Source: Rhizobium indicum (GTDB taxonomy: Bacteria > Pseudomonadota > Alphaproteobacteria > Rhizobiales > Rhizobiaceae). Taken from it: a DNA stretch of 64,000 nt. How positions within the stretch are numbered: position 1 is the first letter of the stretch; each line of letters starts with the position of its first letter. Shown here one piece after another: positions 28,079 through 37,131 of the stretch. Both the position numbers and the translations under genes were made by a program. The DNA lies in assembly GCF_005862305.2 (NCBI RefSeq), contig NZ_CP054021.1, positions 4,319,501 through 4,383,500 on the forward strand, in the 5' to 3' direction. Below the pieces are notes generated by a model that worked only from the letters and a program-made list of their open reading frames with translations, did no database searches and was not told the origin of the DNA.

Positions 28079-28292
28079 GTATGAAACCTTGCAAAATTAG
28101 CTAAATTACTTCTGAAGTTTAGTCGTTTGTTAAGCATAAACGGCAATGATTGTGACCAGTAACCGACTGGTCTTCTTCGTTTCTTGAAGGCTGCGATGCG
28201 CTGGAGTTTCAGCGACCCCGGACATGAACGTCCGTGCGGCACGGTTCATTTTTAGTTCAGTTTGCGTCTGTTGTGTTTTGGAGTTTAGTCCC

Positions 28293-29291
28293 GTGAGTAT
28301 TTATCAGCGCGTCTCCGTGGATGCGGCGCTTTATGTGCTGCGCGATATCAATCGGAATATGACGGTCACGCAAAACCACATCACGACGGGTATGCGTGTC
28401 GCAAAAGCCAGCGACAATGCCGTCTACTGGTCGATCGCCACCACCGCGCGGACCGACAATAAAGCGGTTTCGGCCATCCAGGATGCGCTCGGCATGGCCG
28501 CAGCGACGATGGGAACGGCCTATACCGGCGTTCAGAGCGTCATCGACGTCGTCTCCGAAATCAAGGCAAAGCTGGTTGCCGCAACCGAAGACGGCATCGA
28601 CAAGAACAAGATCAACGAAGAGATCAAACAGCTGCAGGAGCAACTGCGCAGCGTTTCGGAATCGGCGACCTTCAACAGCGACAACTGGGTGGTCCTCACC
28701 AACGATGCGACGCCGACGCAGCCGCGCCAGATCCCGGCCTCGTTCATCCGCAACGCCGACGGCACGATCTCGATCGGCATGCTGAGCTACCATATCGACA
28801 ACACGCCCGTCGGGGCGACGACCTCCAAGGACGCGCGCTACTTGATCGACGACCGGGCCACCGGTTCCGGCGAATACGGGGTGCTGACATCGGCCTATTT
28901 CGCCACCGAACTTGGTGCTGCGCAAAATTACGTGCTGATGACGAGCAAGAACGGCACCACCACCGGGCAGGTGGTGATCTCGGTGACATCAAGCACGACG
29001 CAGGGCCAGATCGGCCAGATGATCAGCGTCGTCGATGCCGCGCTGACGCAACTGACGACGGTCGGTTCGGCCTTCGGCGCGCTGGAAAAGCGCATCAACC
29101 TGCAGAACGACTTCGCCACGAAACTGCACGACAACATCACCGCCGGCATCGGCCGGCTTGTCGATGCCGACATGGAGGAGGAGTCGAGCAGGCTGCGGGC
29201 GTTGCAGACGCAGCAGCAGCTCGGCCTGCAGTCGCTGAACATCGCCAACGCCACTTACGACACCATGCGGCAGCTCTTCCAGAACGTCTAA
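28293..29291 (+). CDS. Flagellin, solitary gene
   Basis: 332 residues from a GTG start (MSIYQRVSVDAALYVLRDIN) preceded by TGGAG; the frame is open upstream, but the extra residues are Cys-rich and not flagellin-like. The N-terminal D0/D1 helix holds GMRVAKASDNAVYWSIATT, and the C-terminal helix holds GRLVDADMEEESSRLRALQTQQQLGLQ. It is one of the minor flagellins that R. leguminosarum-type strains encode outside the main fla cluster. The central domain is variable and gives no more clues. Confidence 0.88.
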   Translation: MSIYQRVSVDAALYVLRDINRNMTVTQNHITTGMRVAKASDNAVYWSIATTARTDNKAVSAIQDALGMAAATMGTAYTGVQSVIDVVSEIKAKLVAATEDGIDKNKINEEIKQLQEQLRSVSESATFNSDNWVVLTNDATPTQPRQIPASFIRNADGTISIGMLSYHIDNTPVGATTSKDARYLIDDRATGSGEYGVLTSAYFATELGAAQNYVLMTSKNGTTTGQVVISVTSSTTQGQIGQMISVVDAALTQLTTVGSAFGALEKRINLQNDFATKLHDNITAGIGRLVDADMEEESSRLRALQTQQQLGLQSLNIANATYDTMRQLFQNV

Positions 29292-29310
29292 GAGGGCGAC
29301 CCCACTTTCC

Positions 29311-29445
29311 CTCATTCCTGTGCTCGTCACAGGAATCCAGTGCGCCCAAGCCCTTGGGCGCGATAGACTTTTTCAATCGCAACATTGAGCCATTCACCGC
29401 GCGGACGCGCGGTGGCTGGATTGCTGTGACGAGCACAGGAATGAG
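29311..29445. repeat. Rhizobial intergenic inverted-repeat element, copy 2
   Basis: Bounded by ctcattcctgtgctcgtcac (29311) and its complement, ending gtgacgagcacaggaatgag (29445). An internal cgcccaag...cttgggcg hairpin is present. On the reverse strand it follows the same order as copy 1 at 4940-5069, so the copies are inverted relative to each other. It lies just after the flagellin gene. Confidence 0.75.
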
Positions 29446-29725
29446 GGAGGAGAAGTGGGCGCTCCAACACGCGTTACGGAGACGTCAGTCGATAACGGCA
29501 ATCGTAATGAACGGCACCATCGGCCTGAAAACCGCAATGGCAGGCACGGCTTTATACCTATGGAGGCGCAGGAGCAGTCATCGGCTAAAACTGGTGATAT
29601 CAGCGCATTCCCGCAACATGGCTGTGTTTCGACGTCCGAATTTGCCCTATCAGGAGAGCATCTTCATTTTCTTGCCGCAATCCTTGCCATTTGCTCGCAT
29701 CAGTCGAACGGAGACCGTCCTGTCC

Positions 29726-30391
29726 ATGATCAAAAAATTCATACTTCTCGCTATTGCCGCAAGCTATCTCAGCGCCTGCACGACGACCGATCCCTATACC
29801 GGTGAACAGAAGGTTTCCAATACGGCCGGCGGCGCGGCGCTCGGCGCGCTGGGCGGTGCTCTCGTCGGCGTGGCTGTCGGAGGCGGTGGCCACGGCAAGC
29901 GTAATGCGGCGTTGATCGGCGCAGGCGTCGGGGCTCTCGCCGGCGGTGCGATCGGCAACTACATGGACCAGCAGGAATCTGAGCTTCGCGCCCAGCTCGA
30001 AGGCACCGGCATTTCGGTGACCCGCAACGGCGACAACATCATCCTCAACATGCCGTCGAACATCACCTTCGATGTCGATCAGGACGCGGTGAAGCCGGGC
30101 TTCTATCCGACGCTGAATTCGGTGGCGATCGTACTGCGCAAGTTCAACCGCACGCTGATCGACGTCAACGGCCATACGGATTCGACCGGCAGCCTGCAGC
30201 ATAATCAGGACCTGTCGCAGCGCCGTGCACTTTCGGTTGCCGATTATCTCGGCGGCCAGGGCATCGACCAGCGCCGCGTCTCCGCCGTCGGTTTCGGCCC
30301 GTCCCAACCTGTCGCCTCCAATGCGAGCGAGGCCGGCCGCGCACAGAACCGCCGCGTCGAGATCCAGATCGCGCCGATTACACAGGGCTGA
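29726..30391 (+). CDS. OmpA family peptidoglycan-binding lipoprotein
   Basis: 221 residues from ATG 29726. A lipoprotein signal ends in the lipobox LSAC (Cys 18), followed by TTTDPYTGEQK. Next is a Gly/Ala-rich glycine-zipper region (about residues 35-85) that probably inserts in membrane, then an OmpA-C domain with ITFDVDQDAVKPGF, VNGHTDSTGSLQHNQDLSQRRALSVADYL (split motif) and AQNRRVEIQI. It should anchor the outer membrane to peptidoglycan. A bidirectional hairpin terminator follows. Confidence 0.9.
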   Translation: MIKKFILLAIAASYLSACTTTDPYTGEQKVSNTAGGAALGALGGALVGVAVGGGGHGKRNAALIGAGVGALAGGAIGNYMDQQESELRAQLEGTGISVTRNGDNIILNMPSNITFDVDQDAVKPGFYPTLNSVAIVLRKFNRTLIDVNGHTDSTGSLQHNQDLSQRRALSVADYLGGQGIDQRRVSAVGFGPSQPVASNASEAGRAQNRRVEIQIAPITQG

Positions 30392-30414
30392 TTCTGGCTC
30401 ATACCGTTTGCGGA

Positions 30415-30440
30415 AAGGCCGGGTCACGCCCGGCCTTTTT
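30415..30440 (+). terminator. Rho-independent terminator after the OmpA lipoprotein gene
   Basis: A perfect 9-bp stem AAGGCCGGG/CCCGGCCTT with a five-base loop leads into a T run. It lies just before the stop codon of the convergent DUF2000 gene. Confidence 0.85.
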
Positions 30441-30442
30441 CG

Positions 30443-30850
30443 TCAGTGCTGCATCGTTGCGCCCTTGGTGATCTTGTCGACGATCTTCTTTTCGGCGCGC
30501 AGGGCGATGCCGACCACCTTGGCGTCTTCGGGCGCAAATTCTGCGAAGACGGCGCGGTTGGCCGCGTCGTGGCCGGTCGCAAACATCTCCTCGATGAACA
30601 GCGAGCTGGTGATATCGCGCTCCAGCGCGCGGCGGTGAACGGCTGATATGGTCGCCTCGTCGGCGGAGAGCACGATGATCGGCTGGATCGATAGGGGGGT
30701 GTAGAGATTGCCGGCGCGATCCCTGTAGGCTTCACCGATGATCTCGGGATGCCGGCCGGCGATGCCTGTCATCAGGAAGGCGGTGACGTTCAGCTTCTGC
30801 CAGCCGGCAAGATTGTTTCGCAGGACGACGGCAATTTTGGTATCAAACAT
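30443..30850 (-). CDS. DUF2000 family protein
   Basis: 135 residues from ATG 30850 (MFDTKIAVVLRNNLAGWQ); a frame start five codons earlier exists. It has the DUF2000 arrangement: NVTAFLMTGIAGRHPEIIGE, a short strand PIIVLSADEATI, and a C-terminal VVGIALRAEKKIVDKITKG. The fold is related to peptidyl-tRNA hydrolase 2, and the function is unknown. It is divergent from an AraC-type regulator, which may control it. Confidence 0.8.
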   Translation of the reverse strand: MFDTKIAVVLRNNLAGWQKLNVTAFLMTGIAGRHPEIIGEAYRDRAGNLYTPLSIQPIIVLSADEATISAVHRRALERDITSSLFIEEMFATGHDAANRAVFAEFAPEDAKVVGIALRAEKKIVDKITKGATMQH

Positions 30851-30895
30851 CGGACGGTCTTTCACCTATCTACGGGTTATGGAGTATCGGGCGCG

Positions 30896-31792
30896 TTGAA
30901 CCAGGACTTACATCCGCAGGTCTTCGAAGGTCTTGAACGTTTGTGCGCGGGACCATCCGGCAACGCCATCCTGGCTGCGCCAGCCTTTCCCGGCATCGAG
31001 CGCATCGAGGCGCAGTTCTCAGGCAATGCTTTCGAGCCGCATCGGCACGACACCTATGCACTCGGCGTGACTCTGAAGGGGGTTCAGACCTTCCGCTATC
31101 GTGGCGAGCGGCGCTTCAGCCTGCCGGGGCAGGTGATCGTGCTACATCCCGACGAAGAGCATGACGGCGGGGCGGGGACGGAGGATGGGCTGCAATACCG
31201 CATGCTCTATCTGGAGCCATCGCTGCTTCTCGAATGCCTGAAGGCGGATGGCGTCGGCCTGCCTTTTGTCGATGAACCCGTGATCGGCGATCCTGCGCTA
31301 GCAGGCGTGCTGCTGGCAGCACTCGGCGAACTCGACCGCGAACTAGACGCGCTTTTCGTCGACGATTTCGTATCTCAGGTGACGGGCGGGCTGTCACGGC
31401 ATGCGCGTATGCCTCGCCGGCCGCTGGGCCTGGTCGCCTGGCGGCAAGCGCGGGCGGCACGGGATTATCTCGAGGCGCATGCGACCCGGGCAGTGAATTC
31501 CGGCGAGCTTGAGGCGGTGACGGGTCTCGATCGTTTCGCGCTGGCGCGGCATTTCCGGGCGGCCTTCGCCACCAGCCCGCATCGCTACCTTCTGATGCGG
31601 CGGCTGCAGCGGGCCCGGGCGATGATCGGCGCGGGCGAGGGGATTTCCGATGTGGCGGCGGCGACCGGCTTTGCCGACCAGAGCCATCTCAACCGCCATT
31701 TCAAGAAGGCCTACGGCATGACGCCCGGCCAATGGGTAGCGCTCGCGCACAACCCCAAGCAGGGCACTAGAGCAATTCCAGGAAAAGTGTGA
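30896..31792 (+). CDS. AraC family transcriptional regulator
   Basis: About 298 residues from TTG 30896, with TATGGAG upstream; the frame is open farther up, but that part overlaps the divergent DUF2000 gene. N-terminal cupin (FEPHRHDTYALGVTLKGVQTF, LPGQVIVLHPDEEHDG) and C-terminal double helix-turn-helix (LDRFALARHFRAAFATSPHRYL and GFADQSHLNRHFKKAYGMTPGQW). It probably senses a small molecule and controls the adjacent divergent gene. The last eight or so codons and the stop lie inside a palindromic repeat. Confidence 0.85.
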   Translation: MNQDLHPQVFEGLERLCAGPSGNAILAAPAFPGIERIEAQFSGNAFEPHRHDTYALGVTLKGVQTFRYRGERRFSLPGQVIVLHPDEEHDGGAGTEDGLQYRMLYLEPSLLLECLKADGVGLPFVDEPVIGDPALAGVLLAALGELDRELDALFVDDFVSQVTGGLSRHARMPRRPLGLVAWRQARAARDYLEAHATRAVNSGELEAVTGLDRFALARHFRAAFATSPHRYLLMRRLQRARAMIGAGEGISDVAAATGFADQSHLNRHFKKAYGMTPGQWVALAHNPKQGTRAIPGKV

Positions 31793-31872
31793 AGCGGTTT
31801 TCCGTCCGGAATTGCGTAAAAACAAAAACTTAGAGCGGTTCTGCGTTTCCATGAAAAGCTGAACCGCTCTAG
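31768..31872. repeat. Two palindromic intergenic repeats that contain the stop codons of both flanking genes
   Basis: The first hairpin pairs gcaattcc (31772) with ggaattgc (31808-31815) and includes the ggaaaa/ttttcc inner pair. The second pairs agagcggttc (31832) with gaaccgctct (31861-31870). Both motifs are of the types common between rhizobial genes. The AraC-type gene ends at 31792 and the convergent membrane-protein gene ends at 31869, so the repeat supplies both stops. Confidence 0.75.
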
Positions 31873-32963
31873 ACGGGATTTTCCGCAAGGCCGGAACGGC
31901 GGGCGATGAAACGCGCGAGCATCGGGCCGATCATCAGGATCACCAGGAAACGGCCGGTCTGCATTGCCATGACGAAGGGCACGTCGACATCGCTGGAGGC
32001 GGCGATGATGGCGACGGAATCGGCGCCGCCGGGGCTGGTGGCGAGATAGGCGGTCAGCGGATCTATGCCTGCGAAGACGTGAAGCGCCACCGCCATGCAG
32101 CCGCAGAGCGCCATCAGCAGCACGATGCAGGCCGATACCCTCGGCAGGGCGCGCGCCACGTGCTTGAGGATCGAGCGGGTGAAACGCAGGCCGATGCTCC
32201 AGCCGACCAGTGCATAAGCGATGGCGAGCAGCCACATCGGTAACTCAATTTTCAGAAGGCCCATGCCCTGCAGCAAGGCGCCAAGAAAGAGCGGCACGAT
32301 GATCGTGCCGCCTTGGAGGCGCAGGCGCCGGACGCCATAGGCACAAAAGGCGGTAAAAGCCATCGTCGATGCAAAGGCTGGCCAGTCGATCTCGGGAAAG
32401 AGGACGAGCGGCGGCGGTTCGGCGCCGTCGGCTGCCACCCACAGGCGCGAGATCACAGACGCGCCGACGGCAACGAAGACGACGCGCAGATACTGCATGA
32501 AGGCGACGAGACGGGCATCGGCGCCATAGGCTTCCGACATGATGACCATGGCGGAGGCGCCGCCCGGCGAGGAACCCCAGACCGCGGTCGTCCCAGGCAG
32601 CACCTGCCAGCGCGTCAAAAGCCAGCCGAGGCCGGTGGCGATGGCGATGACCGAGAAGATGAACAGCAGGAAGAGCGGTGCGTCCTTCGCCATCGTGCCG
32701 AGAATGTCAGGGGTGATGGTGCGCGCCATCATCAGGCCGACGAGGACCTGGCCGAACTGCAGCGGCCAGAAGGGCACGCGAAGCTTTCCCTTGCCGACGG
32801 TCAACGCCAGTGCGATTGCCGCGACCATCGGCCCGATCAGCAGCGAGGCCGGCAAAGCGAAGAGTTCGAGGAAGACGACGAGGGCGGTCGAAAGTGCCAA
32901 TAGCAGCGCCCATTTCGGCAGGCCGGCATCCCGCAGCAGGCGGCTTGCGTCGCTGAGTGACAT
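31869..32963 (-). CDS. AbrB family integral membrane protein
   Basis: 364 residues from ATG 32963 (MSLSDASRLLRDAGL), about ten membrane helices in two similar halves. SPGGASAMVIMSEAYGADARLVAFMQYLR in the first half and TSPGGADSVAIIAASSDVD in the second are the paired AbrB signature. Members were once labelled ammonia monooxygenase, without support; they are regarded as transporters of unknown substrate. It is convergent with the AraC-type gene. Confidence 0.85.
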   Translation of the reverse strand: MSLSDASRLLRDAGLPKWALLLALSTALVVFLELFALPASLLIGPMVAAIALALTVGKGKLRVPFWPLQFGQVLVGLMMARTITPDILGTMAKDAPLFLLFIFSVIAIATGLGWLLTRWQVLPGTTAVWGSSPGGASAMVIMSEAYGADARLVAFMQYLRVVFVAVGASVISRLWVAADGAEPPPLVLFPEIDWPAFASTMAFTAFCAYGVRRLRLQGGTIIVPLFLGALLQGMGLLKIELPMWLLAIAYALVGWSIGLRFTRSILKHVARALPRVSACIVLLMALCGCMAVALHVFAGIDPLTAYLATSPGGADSVAIIAASSDVDVPFVMAMQTGRFLVILMIGPMLARFIARRSGLAENPV

Positions 32964-33132
32964 GATCCCCGTGTCTTTCCTGGCCGGCGCCAAGCCCTGA
33001 GGCTGAAGATGGGAGGGGCTCCGGCATGACGAAGAAAGGCCGGCTGCAGGAGCCGGCTGGCGCGGGTTCGGTATAGGCGGGTGGAAGGCGAGCGGTCAAT
33101 TGCCAAATTTGGCTTCTCGGCGTCTTAACATG

Positions 33133-33183
33133 CGAATTTGATTCATGCAGCCGCTTTAAGTCATTGTTTTTGTGTATGTCGCC
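33133..33183. repeat. Intergenic repeat of the gaatttgattcatgca type, copy 1
   Basis: About 50 bases starting gaatttgattcatgca, then gcttta...tttgtg...atgtcgc. A related copy sits at 40858-40908. Both lie just beyond the 3' end of a gene (lysR-type and asmA-type). No coding capacity. Confidence 0.6.
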
Positions 33184-33219
33184 CTCCTACGTCGCTGCAC
33201 GGTTTTGGGCGCGGTACGG

Positions 33220-34122
33220 TCAGAAACGCACATGGCTGGCGAGAAAATCGAGCAGTGCGCGTACGCGTGCCGGCAGCGGACCGCCCTGGCCCATATAGAC
33301 GGCGTAGAACTCCTCGATATCGCCGGGATTGGCCTCTTCGAGCACCGGCACTAGGCGGCCGGCATCGATATCGGCGCGCACGGTGAAGGCGGCGAGCCGG
33401 GCAAGACCGGCGCCTGATAAGGCGAGGTGGCGCATGGCTTCACCGTCTCCCACCTGCAGGCCCGGGGTGATCGGGATCGTTACCGTTTCGCCACCTTCGC
33501 GCAGCAGCCAGCCCTCGATGGCGCGGGTGTAGGAAAAGCCGATGCGGCAATGGCGACGGAGATCGGCGATCGAGCGTGGTTTGCCGTGACGCGAGAGATA
33601 ATCCGGCGATGCGACGATGATCTTGCCGGTGGCGCCGAGCTTGCGGGCGATCAGGCTGGAATTCTTTAAGGGGCCGGCGCGGATTGCGACATCGGCGTGC
33701 TCCTCCATCAGGTCGACCATCCTGTCGGTATGGGAAATATCCAGCGTCACGGCCGGATGCAGCGCCATGAAGGCAGGCACGAGCGGCGCCAGCACATGGT
33801 TGCCGAACGAGCCGCTGGTGTTGATGCGGATGCGGCCTGAGGCCTGTTCGCCTGTCGATGCCTGACGTTCAGCTTCGGCGATATCGGCAAGGATGGTGAT
33901 GCTGCGCTCGTAGAAGGCACAGCCTTCCGGCGTCAGCTGCAGCCTGCGGGTCGAACGGTTGAGGAGGCGGGCGCCGAGGCGTGTCTCCAGCCGGGCGACG
34001 AGCTTGCTGACGGCGGACGGCGTCATGCGCCGGGCCGTGGCGGCGGCGGAAAAGCCGCCGCGCTCAACGACGCTGACGAAGACTTCCATTTCGCCGGAGC
34101 GGTTGATGTCCTGACGGCTCAT
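33220..34122 (-). CDS. LysR family transcriptional regulator
   Basis: 300 residues. The N-terminal helix-turn-helix is clear (GGFSAAATARRMTPSAVSKLVARLE), followed by the linker helix and a periplasmic-binding-like effector domain (HADVAIRAGPLKNSSLIARKL). It is divergent from an aldo/keto reductase gene 92 bases away and probably regulates it, the usual LysR arrangement. The effector is not known. Confidence 0.92.
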   Translation of the reverse strand: MSRQDINRSGEMEVFVSVVERGGFSAAATARRMTPSAVSKLVARLETRLGARLLNRSTRRLQLTPEGCAFYERSITILADIAEAERQASTGEQASGRIRINTSGSFGNHVLAPLVPAFMALHPAVTLDISHTDRMVDLMEEHADVAIRAGPLKNSSLIARKLGATGKIIVASPDYLSRHGKPRSIADLRRHCRIGFSYTRAIEGWLLREGGETVTIPITPGLQVGDGEAMRHLALSGAGLARLAAFTVRADIDAGRLVPVLEEANPGDIEEFYAVYMGQGGPLPARVRALLDFLASHVRF

Positions 34123-34139
34123 GATGAATTCAAGTCACA

Positions 34140-34170
34140 GATGATTTGCTTGTAGGCACTCTATATCATC
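34140..34170. promoter_or_regulatory. Possible LysR operator between the divergent genes
   Basis: GATGAT (34140) and ATCATC (34165-34170) form a dyad with 19 bases between the arms in the short divergent region. LysR sites usually have the T-N11-A form, which is not clear here, so this is only a candidate. Confidence 0.25.
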
Positions 34171-34214
34171 GAATGCCCGGGGTCTATCTCATAGGAAACA
34201 CAGGAGACAGATCC

Positions 34215-35249
34215 ATGGACTACAGAAATCTCGGCGCCTCCGGCCTCAGAGTGCCGGTCTTGAGCTTCGGCGCGGGCACATTCGGCGGCAGCGGGCCGCT
34301 GTTCGGCGCCTGGGGCAATACCGATGCCGAGGAAGCGCGGCGGCTCATCGACATCTGCCTGGAAGCCGGCGTCAATCTCTTCGACACGGCCGACGTCTAT
34401 TCCGCCGGCGCGTCCGAAGAGGTGCTTGGCCAGGCGATCCGTGGCCGGCGCGACGCTGTGCTGATCTCAACGAAGACGGCGCTGCCGATGGGCGAGGGGC
34501 CGCAGGAGTGGGGAACGTCGCGGGCGCGGTTGATCCGCGCGACCGAGGATGCGCTGCGCCGGCTCGGGATCGACTATATCGACCTGCTGCAGCTTCATGC
34601 TTTCGATGCCTCGACGCCGGTCGAGGAGGTGCTGTCAACGCTCGATGGGCTCGTTGCAGCAGGCAAGATCCGCTATGTCGGCGTTTCCAATTTTGCCGGC
34701 TGGGAATTGATGAAGTCGCTCGCCGCCGCCGAGCGCCACGGCTATCCGCGTTATGTCGCCCATCAGGTCTATTATTCGCTGGCAGGGCGCGATTACGAAT
34801 GGGAGCTGATGCCGCTCGGCGCCGACCAGGGTGTGGGCGCCCTCGTCTGGAGCCCGCTTGCCTGGGGACGGCTGACCGGCAAGATCCGCCGCGGCCAACC
34901 GTTGCCTGAGGCAAGCCGGCTGCACGAGACGGCGCAATACGGCCCACCCGTCGACGACGAGAAGCTGTTCGACATCGTTGAAGTGCTGGACGCCATCGCA
35001 GGCGAGACTGGCCGGACGGTGCCGCAGATCGCCATCAACTGGCTGCTTAACCGGCCGACTGTATCGAGCGTCATCATCGGCGCCCGCAACGAGGAACAGC
35101 TTCGGCAGAACCTTGATGCGGTCGGTTGGAGCTTGTCGAAGGAGCAGGTCGAAAGGCTCGACGCCGTCAGCACTGTCACGGCGCCCTATCCCTATTTCCC
35201 CTATCGGCGGCAGGAGGGCTTTGCCCGGCTCAATCCGCCGATCGTATGA
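34215..35249 (+). CDS. Aldo/keto reductase
   Basis: 344 residues from ATG 34215, with ACAGGAGAC upstream. A TIM-barrel reductase with catalytic Asp and Tyr in LFDTADVYSAGASEEVLG, Lys in ISTKTALP and the YIDLLQLHAFD strand. NADPH-binding elements are NWLLNRPTVSSVIIGARNEEQL. It resembles the YajO/Tas-like group that reduces aldehydes and quinones. Probably controlled by the divergent LysR-type regulator. Confidence 0.9.
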   Translation: MDYRNLGASGLRVPVLSFGAGTFGGSGPLFGAWGNTDAEEARRLIDICLEAGVNLFDTADVYSAGASEEVLGQAIRGRRDAVLISTKTALPMGEGPQEWGTSRARLIRATEDALRRLGIDYIDLLQLHAFDASTPVEEVLSTLDGLVAAGKIRYVGVSNFAGWELMKSLAAAERHGYPRYVAHQVYYSLAGRDYEWELMPLGADQGVGALVWSPLAWGRLTGKIRRGQPLPEASRLHETAQYGPPVDDEKLFDIVEVLDAIAGETGRTVPQIAINWLLNRPTVSSVIIGARNEEQLRQNLDAVGWSLSKEQVERLDAVSTVTAPYPYFPYRRQEGFARLNPPIV

Positions 35250-35361
35250 GACGCCGGGGACGGCGGATTTGTCTATAGCAGCCGGCCTATAACAAAGTGG
35301 GAATGAAATCTTCTGCCAATCTTAACTGGACAGCCGCTTTGACTTGCCGCATACCCAGCCT

Positions 35362-35411
35362 GCTGCATAATTCCTTAAATCGGAATCGATTTAAGGATGA
35401 AATTATGCAGC
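35362..35411. repeat. Palindromic repeat, gctgcataatt...aattatgcagc type
   Basis: A 50-base near-perfect palindrome: ctgcataatt pairs with aattatgcag, and the inner ccttaaatcg pairs with cgatttaagg around a gaat loop. It would form a very stable hairpin. It lies in the 267-base space before the FAD oxidase gene. Confidence 0.7.
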
Positions 35412-35423
35412 AATTCTAGAGTC

Positions 35424-35467
35424 CTACAGCGTCCTTTGCGCGGCTGAAAAGACGCGCGGCGCTGTAG
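35424..35467. repeat. Palindromic repeat, ctacagcg...cgctgtag type
   Basis: Arms ctacagcg and cgctgtag enclose an inner CGCG/CGCG stem. It follows the previous palindrome by twelve bases. Both are non-coding, and together with the upstream AT-rich part they make up most of this intergenic space. Confidence 0.65.
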
Positions 35468-35516
35468 CCTGCGGAACACGATATGGTTTCTGCGGAATGG
35501 CAGGGAGGTCAAAGGG

Positions 35517-36929
35517 ATGGCGCTGAAGGACGCGAAGGCTGGCACACGCAACGAGGCTGGAATTGCCGCGGTGCTCGGCATTCTGAAGCAGAGCTTCGGC
35601 GAGCGTTTCCAGACCGGCCAGTCCTTCCGCGAACAGCATGCGCATACGACCACCTATATCCCGCCGCAACTGCCCGACGGGGTGCTTTTCGCTGAGAGCG
35701 CCGAGGATGTGAAAGCGGCGGTCAGAGCCTGTGCGACCCACAAGGTGCCGGTGATCGGTTTCGGTGTCGGCACCTCGCTGGAGGGGCAGGTCAATGCTGC
35801 CAATGGCGGTATTTCGATCGATTTCAGCCGCATGAACCGGGTGCTCGAGGTCAATCCCGAAGATCTCGACTGCACCGTCGAACCGGGGGTGACACGCGAG
35901 GCGCTGAACATCCACCTGCGCGATACCGGTCTGTTCTTCCCGATCGATCCCGGCGCCAACGCTTCGATCGGCGGCATGGCTTCGACGCGGGCCTCCGGCA
36001 CCAATGCCGTGCGCTACGGAACGATGAAGGACAATGTGCTTGCCGTCACCGCCGTCACCGCCAATGGCGAGGAGATCCGCACAGCCCGGCGCGCCCGTAA
36101 ATCTTCGGCGGGCTACGATCTGACGCGGCTCTTCGTCGGCGCCGAGGGCACGCTTGGCATCCTGACCTCGGTGACGCTGCGCCTGCAGGCGATCCCGCAG
36201 AAGATTGCCGGAGGGGCCTGTGCTTTTCCGAGCATCAAGGCCGCCTGCGATGCCGTCATCATGACGATCCAGATGGGCATTCCGGTGGCGCGTATCGAGT
36301 TGCTCGACACGGTACAGATGCGGGCCTGCAACGCCTATTCCAAGCTTTCCTATGCCGAAAGCCCGACGCTGTTCCTCGAATTCCACGGCACCGACGAGAC
36401 CGTGCCGCTGCAATCGGCAGCGTTTGCCGAGATCGCCGCCGAATGCGGCGGCGGCGAATTCCTATGGACCGCCAATGCCGAGGAGCGGACGAAGCTCTGG
36501 AAGGCGCGCCACGACGCCTATTGGGCTGCAAGGGCGCTGGCGCCCGGGCTTGCCGCACTTTCGACCGATGTTTGTGTTCCGATATCGAGGCTTGCCGATT
36601 GTGTTTCCGAAACGCAGGCGGATATCGAGGAGCATGGGCTGCTGGGGCCGATCGTCGGCCATGCCGGCGATGGGAACTTCCATGTGCTGCTGTTGTTTGA
36701 TGACAAGAGCACCGAAGGCGTCGCCGTGGCCGAGGCTTTCGTGCAACGGCTCAACCGGCGGGCGCTCGCAATGGACGGAACATGCACCGGTGAACACGGG
36801 GTCGGACAGGGCAAGATGGCGTTTCTGGAACAGGAGCTCGGCGGCGCGGTGGATCTGATGCGACAGGTGAAACAGGCGCTCGATCCGGACGATATCTTCA
36901 ATCCCGGCAAGATTTTCCACCATGGCTGA
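35517..36929 (+). CDS. FAD-linked oxidase, GlcD/D-lactate dehydrogenase-like
   Basis: 470 residues; the start follows GGGAGG. N-terminal PCMH-type FAD-binding domain: VIGFGVGTSLEGQV and GGISIDFSRMNRVLEV, then a C-terminal FAD-oxidase domain with GHAGDGNFHVLLLFD and the closing GTCTGEHGVGQGKM, family markers for D-2-hydroxyacid dehydrogenases. It oxidises a D-2-hydroxyacid such as D-lactate or glycolate and passes electrons to the respiratory chain or cytochrome c. Lacks the Fe-S partner genes of the glc operon, which favours the D-lactate type. Confidence 0.88.
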   Translation: MALKDAKAGTRNEAGIAAVLGILKQSFGERFQTGQSFREQHAHTTTYIPPQLPDGVLFAESAEDVKAAVRACATHKVPVIGFGVGTSLEGQVNAANGGISIDFSRMNRVLEVNPEDLDCTVEPGVTREALNIHLRDTGLFFPIDPGANASIGGMASTRASGTNAVRYGTMKDNVLAVTAVTANGEEIRTARRARKSSAGYDLTRLFVGAEGTLGILTSVTLRLQAIPQKIAGGACAFPSIKAACDAVIMTIQMGIPVARIELLDTVQMRACNAYSKLSYAESPTLFLEFHGTDETVPLQSAAFAEIAAECGGGEFLWTANAEERTKLWKARHDAYWAARALAPGLAALSTDVCVPISRLADCVSETQADIEEHGLLGPIVGHAGDGNFHVLLLFDDKSTEGVAVAEAFVQRLNRRALAMDGTCTGEHGVGQGKMAFLEQELGGAVDLMRQVKQALDPDDIFNPGKIFHHG

Positions 36930-37043
36930 AAACGAAACCTTCTCATGAAGTTGGGTCTTGCCCCCGGCATGAATAGCGCTAGAACAAGATGATGGTAGGC
37001 CGGCTCGCCCTGAAATCTGAATCCTGTTCTCAATTAAAGAGTT

Positions 37044-37093
37044 AGAGCATGATGTCGTCCGAAAACCGCTCACACTTTTCGGCATCATGCTCT
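37044..37093. repeat. Palindromic repeat, agagcatgatg...catcatgctct type
   Basis: A 50-base palindrome with arms agagcatgatg and catcatgctct and an inner ccgaaaa/ttttcgg pair. The type is frequent in rhizobial genomes. It lies between the FAD oxidase and the asmA-type gene. Confidence 0.7.
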
Positions 37094-37131
37094 AGTGTCG
37101 GCAACAGAATCCCGAATGGAGACGCTTTGCA

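Noticed and set aside
26238..28094. A 618-codon open frame on the minus strand
   Set aside because: Antisense of the RND permease, His/Arg/Gln-rich, no domain.
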